The notes beneath the pieces were generated by a model. That model did not search any database. It was given only the letters and a program-made list of their open reading frames with translations, and was not told the origin of the DNA. Positions 14,927-21,550 of a DNA stretch of 21,622 nt are shown one piece after another; position 1 is the first letter of the stretch, and each line of letters begins with the position of its first letter. The DNA lies in the NCBI RefSeq assembly GCF_051961875.1, contig NZ_JBQCCV010000023.1, forward strand, positions 1-21,622. The letters are read 5' to 3'. Both the position numbers and the translations under genes were made by a program. Origin of the DNA: Intrasporangium_A sp051961875. Its GTDB lineage: Bacteria > Actinomycetota > Actinomycetes > Actinomycetales > Dermatophilaceae.

Positions 14927-15688
14927 TCACTGGCCCATCGCGTGGACGCCACCGTCGACGTGGACGATCTCGCCCGTCGTCGCCGGGAACCAGTCGGACA
15001 GCAGCGCGGCACAGGCACGCGCCGCCGGGACGGCGTCGCGGATGTCCCAGCCGAGCGGCGCCCGGTCGTTCCACGTCTCCTCGAACTGCTCGCAGCCGGG
15101 GATCGACTTCGCCGCCGTCGTCCGGATCGGCCCCGCGGACACGAGGTTGCAGCGGATCCCCTTGGGGCCGAGGTCGCGGGCGAGGTAGCGGTTCGTCGAC
15201 TCGAAGGCCGCCTTCGCGACGCCCATCCAGTCGTAGACCGGCCACGCGAACTGCGCGTCGAAGGTCAGCCCGACGACGCTGCCTCCCTGGCTCATCAGCG
15301 GCAGCGCCGCGACGGTCAGCGACTTGAGGCTGTAGGCCGAGACCTGCAGGGCCGTCGAGACGTCCTCCCAGGTGCCGTCGAGGAAGTTGAACGCCCCGGG
15401 CGGGGCGAAGCCGATCGAGTGCAGCACGCCGTCGAGCCGGTCCACGTGCGTCCCCAGGCGCTCGGCGAGCGAGTCCAGGTGGCCCTGGTCGCTGACGTCG
15501 AGCTCGAGGACCTCCGGCGTGCTGGGCAGCCGCTTCGCGATCGTCTGGGTGATCTTCATCGTCCGGCCGAACGACGTGAGGACGACCTCGGCGCCCTCCT
15601 CCTGCGCGATCTTCGCGACGTGGAACGCGATGGAGCTGTCCATCAGGACGCCGGTGACGAGGAGCTTCTTGCCTTCGAGGATTCCCAT
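14927..15688 (-). CDS. fabI: Enoyl-[acyl-carrier-protein] reductase FabI (InhA-type)
   Basis: FabI catalyses the NADH-dependent reduction of trans-2-enoyl-ACP, the last step of each FAS II cycle. The 253-residue product begins with the FabI-type nucleotide loop (LLVTGVLMDSSIAF), has FGRTMKI, LHSIGFAP, and the catalytic pair Y152-x6-K159 (VYDWMGVAK) followed by GPIRT. It ends in the normal VDGGVHAMG tail. Phe143 sits at the InhA Phe149 position. The start is ATG 15688; an open extension to 15745 runs into the intercistronic hairpin and is unlikely. It lies 88 bp downstream of fabG, the mabA-inhA order. FabI-family enzymes are the targets of triclosan and activated isoniazid; sensitivity cannot be judged here. 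Confidence 0.94.
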   Translation of the reverse strand: MGILEGKKLLVTGVLMDSSIAFHVAKIAQEEGAEVVLTSFGRTMKITQTIAKRLPSTPEVLELDVSDQGHLDSLAERLGTHVDRLDGVLHSIGFAPPGAFNFLDGTWEDVSTALQVSAYSLKSLTVAALPLMSQGGSVVGLTFDAQFAWPVYDWMGVAKAAFESTNRYLARDLGPKGIRCNLVSAGPIRTTAAKSIPGCEQFEETWNDRAPLGWDIRDAVPAARACAALLSDWFPATTGEIVHVDGGVHAMGQ

Positions 15689-15738
15689 GCCTGTCACTTT
15701 CTCGTGGGGAAGGTCAGCTGCGGGGGCGAGCTGCCGAA

Positions 15739-15766
15739 GCGGCATACCGATGAGGGGGTATGCCGC
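15739..15766. other. Perfect 10-bp hairpin between fabG and fabI
   Basis: GCGGCATACC (15739-15748) and GGTATGCCGC (15757-15766) are exact reverse complements with an 8-nt loop, 10 bp after the fabG stop. No T-tract follows. It could be an mRNA stability or processing element, a partial terminator, or an operator dyad giving fabI its own control. Confidence 0.6.
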
Positions 15767-15776
15767 GCAGCCGGGA

Positions 15777-16496
15777 TCAGTGCCCCATGCCGAGCCCGCC
15801 GTCGACGGGGATGACCGCGCCGCTGATGTAGCCGGCCGCGTCGCTCGCGAGGAAGCGCACGACGTCGGCGACCTCCTCGGTGCGGCCGAAGCGGCCGGAG
15901 GGGATGCTGGCGAGGTAGGCCTTCTGCTGGGCCTCGGGCAGGGCGGCGGTCATGTCCGTCTCGATGAAGCCCGGGGCGACGACGTTGGCGGTGATGCCGC
16001 GGCCGCCGAGCTCGCGGGTGATCGAGCGGGCGAGGCCGACGAGGCCCGACTTCGAGGCGGCGTAGTTGGTCTGCCCGGGCGACCCGTAGAGCCCGACGAC
16101 GCTCGAGATGAGGATGATCCGGCCGTAGCGGCGGCGGATCATGCCCGTGGCCGCCCGCCGGGCGCACCGGAAGGCTCCGGCGAGGTTGGTGTCGATGACG
16201 GCGTCGAAGTCCTCGTCGCTCATCCGCATCAGGAGGGTGTCGCGGGTGATCCCGGCGTTGGCGACGAGCACCTCGACCGGGCCGCCCAGCAGCTCCTCGG
16301 CCTCCTTGAAGGCCAGGTCGACGGACGCGGAGTCGGTCACCTCGCACCGGACGGCCCGCAGCCCCTCCGGAGCCTCGCCGGATCGGTTCGTGATGACGAC
16401 GTCGTGCCCGGCCTCGGCGAAGGCGCGCGCGATGGCGAGACCGATCCCCCGGTTGCCGCCCGTGACGAGGACCTTGCGCTGCTCTGTCGTTCCCAC
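15777..16496 (-). CDS. fabG: 3-oxoacyl-[acyl-carrier-protein] reductase FabG (MabA-type)
   Basis: FabG reduces beta-ketoacyl-ACP with NADPH in fatty-acid elongation. The 239-residue classical SDR shows TGGNRGIG at 12-19, NAG at 80-82, the catalytic tetrad residues N104, S132, Y145 and K149 (YAASK), and the PGFIETDMT block. It ends VDGGLGMGH, like mycobacterial MabA. The start is GTG 16496 with GGGAGA close upstream; an in-frame extension to 16622 overlaps the divergent DUF3099 gene and is rejected. It is the first gene of the fabG-fabI operon. A possible -10 (TAGCGT, 16535-16540 on the minus strand) would give a leadered mRNA, but no -35 is convincing. Confidence 0.94.
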   Translation of the reverse strand: MGTTEQRKVLVTGGNRGIGLAIARAFAEAGHDVVITNRSGEAPEGLRAVRCEVTDSASVDLAFKEAEELLGGPVEVLVANAGITRDTLLMRMSDEDFDAVIDTNLAGAFRCARRAATGMIRRRYGRIILISSVVGLYGSPGQTNYAASKSGLVGLARSITRELGGRGITANVVAPGFIETDMTAALPEAQQKAYLASIPSGRFGRTEEVADVVRFLASDAAGYISGAVIPVDGGLGMGH

Positions 16497-16577
16497 CCTG
16501 TCTCCCAGCTCCGCTCGGTGATGCCGCTGCCGGAACGCTAACGGACTACCGGCGGGTATGCGTGATCGGGCGGGGCT

Positions 16578-16583
16578 TATGGT
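16578..16583 (+). promoter_or_regulatory. -10 box of the DUF3099 gene (leaderless)
   Basis: TATGGT lies 6 nt before GTG 16590. It is divergent from fabG. Confidence 0.5.
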
Positions 16584-16589
16584 TGAGGG

Positions 16590-16883
16590 GTGGGACATGG
16601 GAAGCAGCCGCCGGTCGTCCACACCGTCACCTCGGCCACGACCTCGAGCTCCGACGACCAGTCGGCTCGGATGAAGCGCTACCTCACGATGATGGGGCTG
16701 CGTGTCGTCTGCTTCGGCGTCGTCTTCGTCACCACCGGGTGGCTGCGCTGGGTCGCGATCATCGCGGCGGTCGCGTTGCCGTACTTCGCCGTCGTCATCG
16801 CCAATGCGGTCCGGCCGAGCCAGGTGGGCCAGATCACTCCCGTCTCCCCCGAGCAGGACCGGACGAGGCAGCTCGACCAGTGA
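16590..16883 (+). CDS. DUF3099-family small membrane protein
   Basis: A 97-residue actinobacterial protein. The N-terminus (1-27) is polar and Ser/Thr-rich (HTVTSATTSSSDD), followed by MKRYLTMMGLR and two transmembrane helices (about 33-50 and 53-71) linked by a short Trp/Arg turn. The C-terminus is polar. This matches the DUF3099 pattern; function is unknown. The start is GTG 16590, leaderless. Its stop overlaps the start of the next small gene (GTGA), so the two are translationally coupled and probably act together. Confidence 0.8.
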   Translation: MGHGKQPPVVHTVTSATTSSSDDQSARMKRYLTMMGLRVVCFGVVFVTTGWLRWVAIIAAVALPYFAVVIANAVRPSQVGQITPVSPEQDRTRQLDQ

Positions 16884-17113
16884 CGGCCGCGCCCGGTGCC
16901 GGCCCCGAGTCGGTCGTGTGCAGCGCCAAGGGGTGCCGCGAGGTTGCCCGTCACGCGGTCGTCTGGAACAACCCGAAGCTGCACAGCGCCGACCGCCGGA
17001 AGGTCTGGCTCGCCTGCGACGACCACCGCCAGTCGCTGGCGGACTTCGTGGGGCTGCGCGGCTTCCTCATCGAGGTGATCCCGGTCGAGGAGCTCACCGA
17101 CGCCGACGGCTGA
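16880..17113 (+). CDS. Small Cys/His protein, possible zinc-binding, hypothetical
   Basis: A 77-residue soluble protein coupled to the DUF3099 gene by a 4-bp overlap. Cys14, Cys19, Cys46 and His49 are spaced as C-x4-C ... C-x2-H, which could bind one zinc ion; that is inference. Other notable segments are HAVVWNNPKLH, RRKVWLACDDH and LRGFLIEVIPV. I do not recognise a named domain, although similar small proteins seem common in actinobacteria. A longer frame from 16562 overlaps DUF3099 completely and is rejected. The gene converges on moaA across a 163-bp gap full of inverted repeats. Confidence 0.75.
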   Translation: MTAAPGAGPESVVCSAKGCREVARHAVVWNNPKLHSADRRKVWLACDDHRQSLADFVGLRGFLIEVIPVEELTDADG

Positions 17114-17276
17114 CCCGCCCCTCTGCGTAGAGAGCGCACTCCCGACGTGAGGTCAGTCGCGCCGATAGATGCGTCGCGTTGACGCAGCTGCGCTGCCTTC
17201 AGGCGACGCATCCACGTCAGCCCGACGCATCTGCCTTCCCGCGGACTCACCAGAGGCGTGCAGGTCGCGGGAGTGC
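17114..17276. repeat. Convergent intergenic gap with a cluster of alternative inverted repeats
   Basis: GATGCGTCGC (17168-17177) pairs perfectly with GCGACGCATC (17203-17212). Its shifted version AGATGCGTCG (17167-17176) pairs with CGACGCATCT (17223-17232). TGCGTC (17170-17175) can also pair with GACGCA (17181-17186). A 10-bp palindrome CGCAGCTGCG lies at 17183-17192. One arm thus has three partners. No open frame is convincing. The place suits a bidirectional terminator; a small RNA or protein-binding site is possible. Confidence 0.6.
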
Positions 17277-18299
17277 TCAGCCGCCGATGGCAGACATCGG
17301 CCGGTCCGGCTGGACGAACCCGGGGTCGCCGATGCCGTGGCCACGGCGCTTGCGCCACATCTCGCCCCGCATCAGGTCGAGCAGCTCCTCGTCGCTGGCA
17401 CCGTCGCGAAGGGGCGTGCGCAGGTCGGTCTCGGTCCGGGAGAAGAGGCAGTTGCGCACCTGGCCGTCGGCCGTGAGCCGGGTGCGGTCGCAGGCGGCAC
17501 AGAACGGTGAGGTGACGCTGGCGATGATCCCGACGGTCTGGGGGCCGCCGTCGACGAGGAACCGCTCCGCGGGCGCGCTCCCCCGTGCCTCGGCGGGCAG
17601 CGGCGTCAGGGTGTGCCGTTCGGTCAGCCTCGCCCGGATCTCCTCGGCCGTGATCATGTCGCGCCGGTCCCACGCGTGCTGGGCATCGAGCGGCATCTGC
17701 TCGATGAAGCGCAGCTCGTAGCCGCGCTCGAGGCACCAGTCGAGCACGTCGGCCACGGTGTCGTCATTGACGCCGCGCATCGCGACGGCGTTGACCTTGA
17801 CGGGCGTGAGGCCCGCCTCGGCGGCGGCCTCGAGGCCCGACTCCACGTCGGTCAGCCGGTCGCGCCGGGTCAGCTTCGTGAAGGTCTCGGCGTCGATCGT
17901 GTCGAGGCTGACGTTGACCCTGTCGAGGCCGGCGGCGGCGAGGCCGGCGGCGACCCGGGCGAGGCCGACACCGTTGGTCGTCATCGCGATCCGGGGCCGC
18001 GGCTTGAGGCTCGCGATGCCGGCCACGAGCTCGACGATGGAGCGGCGCAGGAGCGGCTCGCCGCCGGTCAGCCGCACCTGGGTCACGCCGTCGCGCACGA
18101 ACAGGTCGATGAGCCGGAGCATCTCCTCGTCGGTCAACATCTCGGCCTTCGGCATCCACGGCAGTCCCTCGGCCGGCATGCAGTAGGTGCAGCGCAGGTT
18201 GCAGCGGTCCGTCACCGACACCCGCAGGTCCCGGGCGACGCGACCGAACTGGTCGACGAGGCCGGCAGGTCGGTCGGGCGGGAGGGACGGGTGCGTCAT
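17277..18299 (-). CDS. moaA: GTP 3',8-cyclase MoaA (molybdenum cofactor biosynthesis)
   Basis: MoaA is the radical SAM enzyme that converts GTP to 3',8-cyclo-7,8-dihydro-GTP, which MoaC turns into cPMP, the first molybdopterin precursor. The 340-residue product has the N-terminal cluster motif CNLRCTYC (Cys33, Cys37, Cys40), TGGEPLLR, the second cluster FCAACDRTRL with a following RNCLF, and the essential C-terminal Gly-Gly. The length is typical. The start is ATG 18299, 7 nt after a TAGAGT -10 box; a GTG three codons upstream overlaps the box. No other moa or moe gene is in the window. It is divergent from the SURF1 gene with start codons only 32 bp apart. Confidence 0.95.
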   Translation of the reverse strand: MTHPSLPPDRPAGLVDQFGRVARDLRVSVTDRCNLRCTYCMPAEGLPWMPKAEMLTDEEMLRLIDLFVRDGVTQVRLTGGEPLLRRSIVELVAGIASLKPRPRIAMTTNGVGLARVAAGLAAAGLDRVNVSLDTIDAETFTKLTRRDRLTDVESGLEAAAEAGLTPVKVNAVAMRGVNDDTVADVLDWCLERGYELRFIEQMPLDAQHAWDRRDMITAEEIRARLTERHTLTPLPAEARGSAPAERFLVDGGPQTVGIIASVTSPFCAACDRTRLTADGQVRNCLFSRTETDLRTPLRDGASDEELLDLMRGEMWRKRRGHGIGDPGFVQPDRPMSAIGG

Positions 18300-18306
18300 A
18301 GCGCCC

Positions 18307-18312
18307 ACTCTA
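18307..18312 (-). promoter_or_regulatory. -10 box of moaA (leaderless)
   Basis: TAGAGT on the minus strand lies 7 nt before ATG 18299. It is only 7 bp from the divergent SURF1 -10 box, so polymerase at one site should exclude the other. Confidence 0.55.
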
Positions 18313-18319
18313 TGACGGG

Positions 18320-18325
18320 TACCGT
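18320..18325 (+). promoter_or_regulatory. -10 box of the SURF1 gene (leaderless)
   Basis: TACCGT lies 6 nt before GTG 18332. It is back to back with the moaA box. Confidence 0.5.
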
Positions 18326-18331
18326 CGAGGG

Positions 18332-19129
18332 GTGCTTCGTGTGTGGTTGACCCGCCGGTGGCTGGTCGGCACCCTCATCGCCATCATCTTCGCGATGGCG
18401 TGCTTCGCGCTGGGCCGATGGCAGTGGGGCCGCTACGTCGACAAGCAGACCAAGGCCACCGCCATCGCGACGAACTACGACGCCCGGCCGGTGCCGCTCA
18501 CGCCGACCCTGCTCGCCCAGGCGCTCACCCCGGAGCGGCAGTGGACGCGCGTCACGATGCAGGGGTCGTATGCCGCTGACGCCGACCTGCTGGTGCGCAA
18601 CCGCACGCAGGACACCGTTCCCGGCTTCGAGGTGCTGACGCCCTTCACCACGGACGCGGGGACCGTGCTGGTCGACCGCGGATGGGTGCCCAACGCCGAG
18701 GCGGCAGCCCAGACCCCGGCAGTCGACCCACCGCCCTCCGGACCGGCCGAGGTGACCGGCTGGCTCCTCACCGGCGAGCCGTCGCTGGGGCGGGACCTGC
18801 CGGCCGGGCAGCTTGCCAGCATCAGCATCTCCGACGCCCGGCTCCAGCGGCCGGCCGTCGGCCCCGCCGACCTCTACCTCGTGCTCGGCAGCCAGGCTCC
18901 GGCCGCCCCTTCCACCGGCCACCCGGTCACGCCGCGGCCGCGCCCGACCCAGGACCTGGGCCCCCACCAGGCCTATGCGTTCCAGTGGTGGATCACCATG
19001 CCGGCGGGCCTCATCTTCGTCATCTGGGCCATGCGGCGCGAGCTGCTGGTCGAAGCCGAGACCCAGGAGGGCACCCCGGCTCCGGTCAAGCCGAAGAAGG
19101 TACGGATCTGGGACGAGGAGGACTACTGA
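18332..19129 (+). CDS. SURF1-family cytochrome c oxidase assembly protein
   Basis: SURF1 proteins help insert heme a into subunit I of aa3-type cytochrome oxidases. The 265-residue product has the expected two-helix plan: an N-terminal helix (about 9-29) ending in GRWQWGR, a large extracytoplasmic domain with RNRTQDTVPGFEVLTPF and VLVDRGWVP, and a C-terminal helix (about 222-241) after the YAFQWW signature. A charged cytoplasmic tail rich in Lys/Glu follows. The start is GTG 18332. Its stop overlaps the converging ABC exporter's 3' end by 7 bp. The oxidase genes themselves are not in the window. Confidence 0.92.
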   Translation: MLRVWLTRRWLVGTLIAIIFAMACFALGRWQWGRYVDKQTKATAIATNYDARPVPLTPTLLAQALTPERQWTRVTMQGSYAADADLLVRNRTQDTVPGFEVLTPFTTDAGTVLVDRGWVPNAEAAAQTPAVDPPPSGPAEVTGWLLTGEPSLGRDLPAGQLASISISDARLQRPAVGPADLYLVLGSQAPAAPSTGHPVTPRPRPTQDLGPHQAYAFQWWITMPAGLIFVIWAMRRELLVEAETQEGTPAPVKPKKVRIWDEEDY

Positions 19130-21042
19130 GCCGCGAGCGGCTCGGTCGGCGTGCCCTCGAGGGCGCGCCGGTCGTGCCCGTTGCGCGACCCGGCGAACTG
19201 CGTGGCGTGCAGGTGGGCGTAGAGGCCGCCGAGCGCGAGCAGCTCCTCGTGCCGCCCCGTCTCGACGACGCGGCCGTCGTCGACCACGACGATGCGGTCG
19301 GCCTGCCTGATGGTCGAGAGCCGGTGGGCGATGACGAGTGAGGTCCTGCCCTCGAGGGCGGCGTCGAGCGCGCGCTGCACCGCCAGCTCCGACTCGGAGT
19401 CGAGGTGGGCCGTCGCCTCGTCGAGGACCACGATGTCCGGAGCCTTGAGCAGCAGGCGCGCAATCGCGAGGCGCTGCTTCTCGCCGCCGCTCAGCCGGTG
19501 ACCCCGGTCACCGACGACGGTATCGAGGCCCTCTGGCAGGTCGTCGACGAGGTGGGCGATCTGCGCCGCCTCCAGGGCCTCGTGCAGCTGGCGCTCCGTC
19601 GCCTCGGGCCGGGCGTACAGCAGGTTGGCCCGGATCGTGTCGTGGAAGAGGTGCGCCTCCTGGGTGACGACACCGATGCGGTCGCGCAGGGACGCCATCG
19701 TGACGTCGCGCAGGTCCAGGCCGCCGATCCGGACGGCGCCGGAGGTGGGATCGTAGAGCCGCGCCACCAGGGAGGTGAGCGTGGTCTTGCCGGCCCCCGA
19801 GGGACCGACGAGCGCCACGAGCTGGCCCGGCTCCACGCTGAGCGAGACGTCGTGCAGCACGGTGCCGCCCGCGCGACGGTCCCCGGTCGAGATCGACTCG
19901 AGGGAGGCGAGGGACACCTCGTCGGCGGACGGGTAGCGGAAGGTCACGTCGTCGAGCTCGATGCCGAGCGCACCGCTCGGCAGGGTGCGCGCGTCGGAGC
20001 GCTCCGCGACGAGGGGCTGGAGGTCGAGCACCTCGAAGACGCGCTCGAAGGAGATGAGCGCCGTCATGACGTCGACGCGGACGTTGGACAACGAGGTCAG
20101 CGGACCGTAGAGCCGGGCGAGGAGCGCGGCGAGCGCGAGCAGGGTGCCCACGCTCAGCGAGCCTGCGACGGCCATGAGGCCGCCGAAGCCGTAGACCATG
20201 GCCGTGGCGACCGCGGCGATGAAGCTCATACCGGCCAGGAAGAAGGACCGGTTGAGCGCGATGTCGACGCCGATGTCCCGGACCTTCCCGGCGCGCTCGG
20301 CGTACTCCTCCTGCTCCCGCGCGGGGTCCCCGAAGAGCCTCACGAGGAGTGCACCGGCGACGTTGAACCGCTCTGTCATCCGCGTGCCCATGTCGGCGTT
20401 GAGGCCCATCTGCCGGTGCGACAGGGTGGCGAGACGCCGGCCCATGTACTTGGCCGGGAGGAGGAACAGGGGGACGAGGACGAGGGCCCCGAGGGTCAGC
20501 TGCCAGGACAGCGCGATCATCGCGCCGACCACGAGGACCACGGAGACGAGGTTGCTGACGACGTTGGACAGGACCGAGGTGAAGGCCTGCTGGGCGCCGA
20601 TGACGTCGTTGTTGAGCCGGGAGACGAGGGAGCCGGTCTGGGTGCGCGTGAAGAAGGCGATGGGCTGGCGCAGGACGTGGGCGAAGACCTCACCGCGCAG
20701 GTCGTTGATCAGCCCCTCGCCGATCTTCGCGGAGTACCACCGTGAGATGACCGTGAGGACCGAGTCCATCACCGCGATGGCGGCGACGACGAAGGCCAGC
20801 CGGACCACCACCGACGAGTCGTGCGGGATGACGCCCTTGTCGATGATGTCCTTGAGGAGCAGCGGCACCGCGACGACGATGACCGCGTCGAAGATGACCA
20901 CCGCGAGGAACGCGACGATCAGCCTGCGGTAGGGCTTCGCGTAGCCGAAGACCCGGCGCCGCGTCCCCGGCGCGAGGGTTGCGTCCTTCACCGACTGGTC
21001 GCGCGACAGCGACCGCATCATCATCCACTGTGACCCCGCCAT
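19123..21042 (-). CDS. ABC exporter, fused permease and ATPase (MDR/MsbA-like)
   Basis: A 639-residue half-transporter that should work as a dimer. The N-terminal region (about 45-335) is an ABC type-1 exporter domain with six hydrophobic helices, the first at about 40-65. The C-terminal ATPase (about 365-620) has Walker A GPSGAGKTTL, Q-loop VVTQEAHLF, signature LSGGEKQRLA, Walker B IVVLDEATAHLDSES and H-loop IAHRLSTI. All catalytic positions are intact. The start is ATG 21042 with GGAAGGGG upstream; the open extension to 21243 has no start support. The substrate (drug, lipid or peptide) cannot be inferred. The 115-bp upstream gap contains a 10-bp palindrome CCACATGTGG (21082-21091), a possible regulator site. 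Confidence 0.93.
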   Translation of the reverse strand: MAGSQWMMMRSLSRDQSVKDATLAPGTRRRVFGYAKPYRRLIVAFLAVVIFDAVIVVAVPLLLKDIIDKGVIPHDSSVVVRLAFVVAAIAVMDSVLTVISRWYSAKIGEGLINDLRGEVFAHVLRQPIAFFTRTQTGSLVSRLNNDVIGAQQAFTSVLSNVVSNLVSVVLVVGAMIALSWQLTLGALVLVPLFLLPAKYMGRRLATLSHRQMGLNADMGTRMTERFNVAGALLVRLFGDPAREQEEYAERAGKVRDIGVDIALNRSFFLAGMSFIAAVATAMVYGFGGLMAVAGSLSVGTLLALAALLARLYGPLTSLSNVRVDVMTALISFERVFEVLDLQPLVAERSDARTLPSGALGIELDDVTFRYPSADEVSLASLESISTGDRRAGGTVLHDVSLSVEPGQLVALVGPSGAGKTTLTSLVARLYDPTSGAVRIGGLDLRDVTMASLRDRIGVVTQEAHLFHDTIRANLLYARPEATERQLHEALEAAQIAHLVDDLPEGLDTVVGDRGHRLSGGEKQRLAIARLLLKAPDIVVLDEATAHLDSESELAVQRALDAALEGRTSLVIAHRLSTIRQADRIVVVDDGRVVETGRHEELLALGGLYAHLHATQFAGSRNGHDRRALEGTPTEPLAAQ

Positions 21043-21081
21043 GTGGTCCCCTTCCGTCGTCCACCTCTGTAACCGCGAGAC

Positions 21082-21091
21082 CCACATGTGG
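21082..21091. promoter_or_regulatory. 10-bp palindrome upstream of the ABC exporter
   Basis: CCACATGTGG is a perfect palindrome about 40 bp before the exporter start. It could be an operator half of a TetR/MarR-type site; no promoter elements around it are clear. Confidence 0.3.
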
Positions 21092-21157
21092 ATTCCCGGT
21101 CGGGCCCGGAAGCCGCCGGGCGCGCTCTCCCGCCCAGGCCTGCCGTGACCGCCCGGC

Positions 21158-21463
21158 TCAGCCGTGCTCGACGTCCGGCTGGCCCACGCCGAGGGCCCGG
21201 CGCAGCCAGTCCGCGTAGTCGTCGAAACTGGCCACCACGGCATCCAGGTCGACCATCGGGGGCACGTCGATGACCGGCTGCCGCTCGACCAGGAAGGCCG
21301 CGGTGTGCCGGGCCACCTGCTCCTCGTCCGCTCCGTCTATCCCGAGCTCGTCGAGCACTTCGGGATAGATGAAGATCTCCGACTCGACGGTCTCGCCGTC
21401 TGCCGTGAGGACCACGTGGAACTCGTGGTCGCCGACCGCCGTGATCCGCAGCTCAGTGTCCAC
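21158..21463 (-). CDS. Small hypothetical protein
   Basis: A 101-residue acidic soluble protein I do not recognise. The N-terminal half looks like beta strands (ELRITAVGDHEFHVVLTADGETVESEIFIYPE). The second half looks helical (EEQVARHTAAFLVERQ, VVASFDDYADWLRRAL). The start chosen is GTG 21463, with GGGAGGAGG about 9 nt upstream on the minus strand; an open extension to 21565 runs into the AT-rich edge and is rejected. It ends 115 bp before the ABC exporter on the same strand, so the two may be co-transcribed. Confidence 0.72.
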   Translation of the reverse strand: MDTELRITAVGDHEFHVVLTADGETVESEIFIYPEVLDELGIDGADEEQVARHTAAFLVERQPVIDVPPMVDLDAVVASFDDYADWLRRALGVGQPDVEHG

Positions 21464-21480
21464 GCGCCCGCCTCCTCCCT
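21464..21480 (-). promoter_or_regulatory. Shine-Dalgarno of the 21463 gene
   Basis: On the minus strand GGGAGGAGG precedes GTG 21463 by about 8 nt. This strong match decides the start against the longer in-frame extension. Confidence 0.65.
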
Positions 21481-21550
21481 CGACTATGCGCGGCACGCTC
21501 TCCCGCCGCAACCGGAGGTCAGGGTCAAGCCGCGCGGCCCCGCACGGCCC

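Noticed and set aside
19405..20745. 446-codon open frame on the plus strand
   Set aside because: It is antisense to the ABC exporter and rich in Glu/Asp/Arg/His, a shadow.
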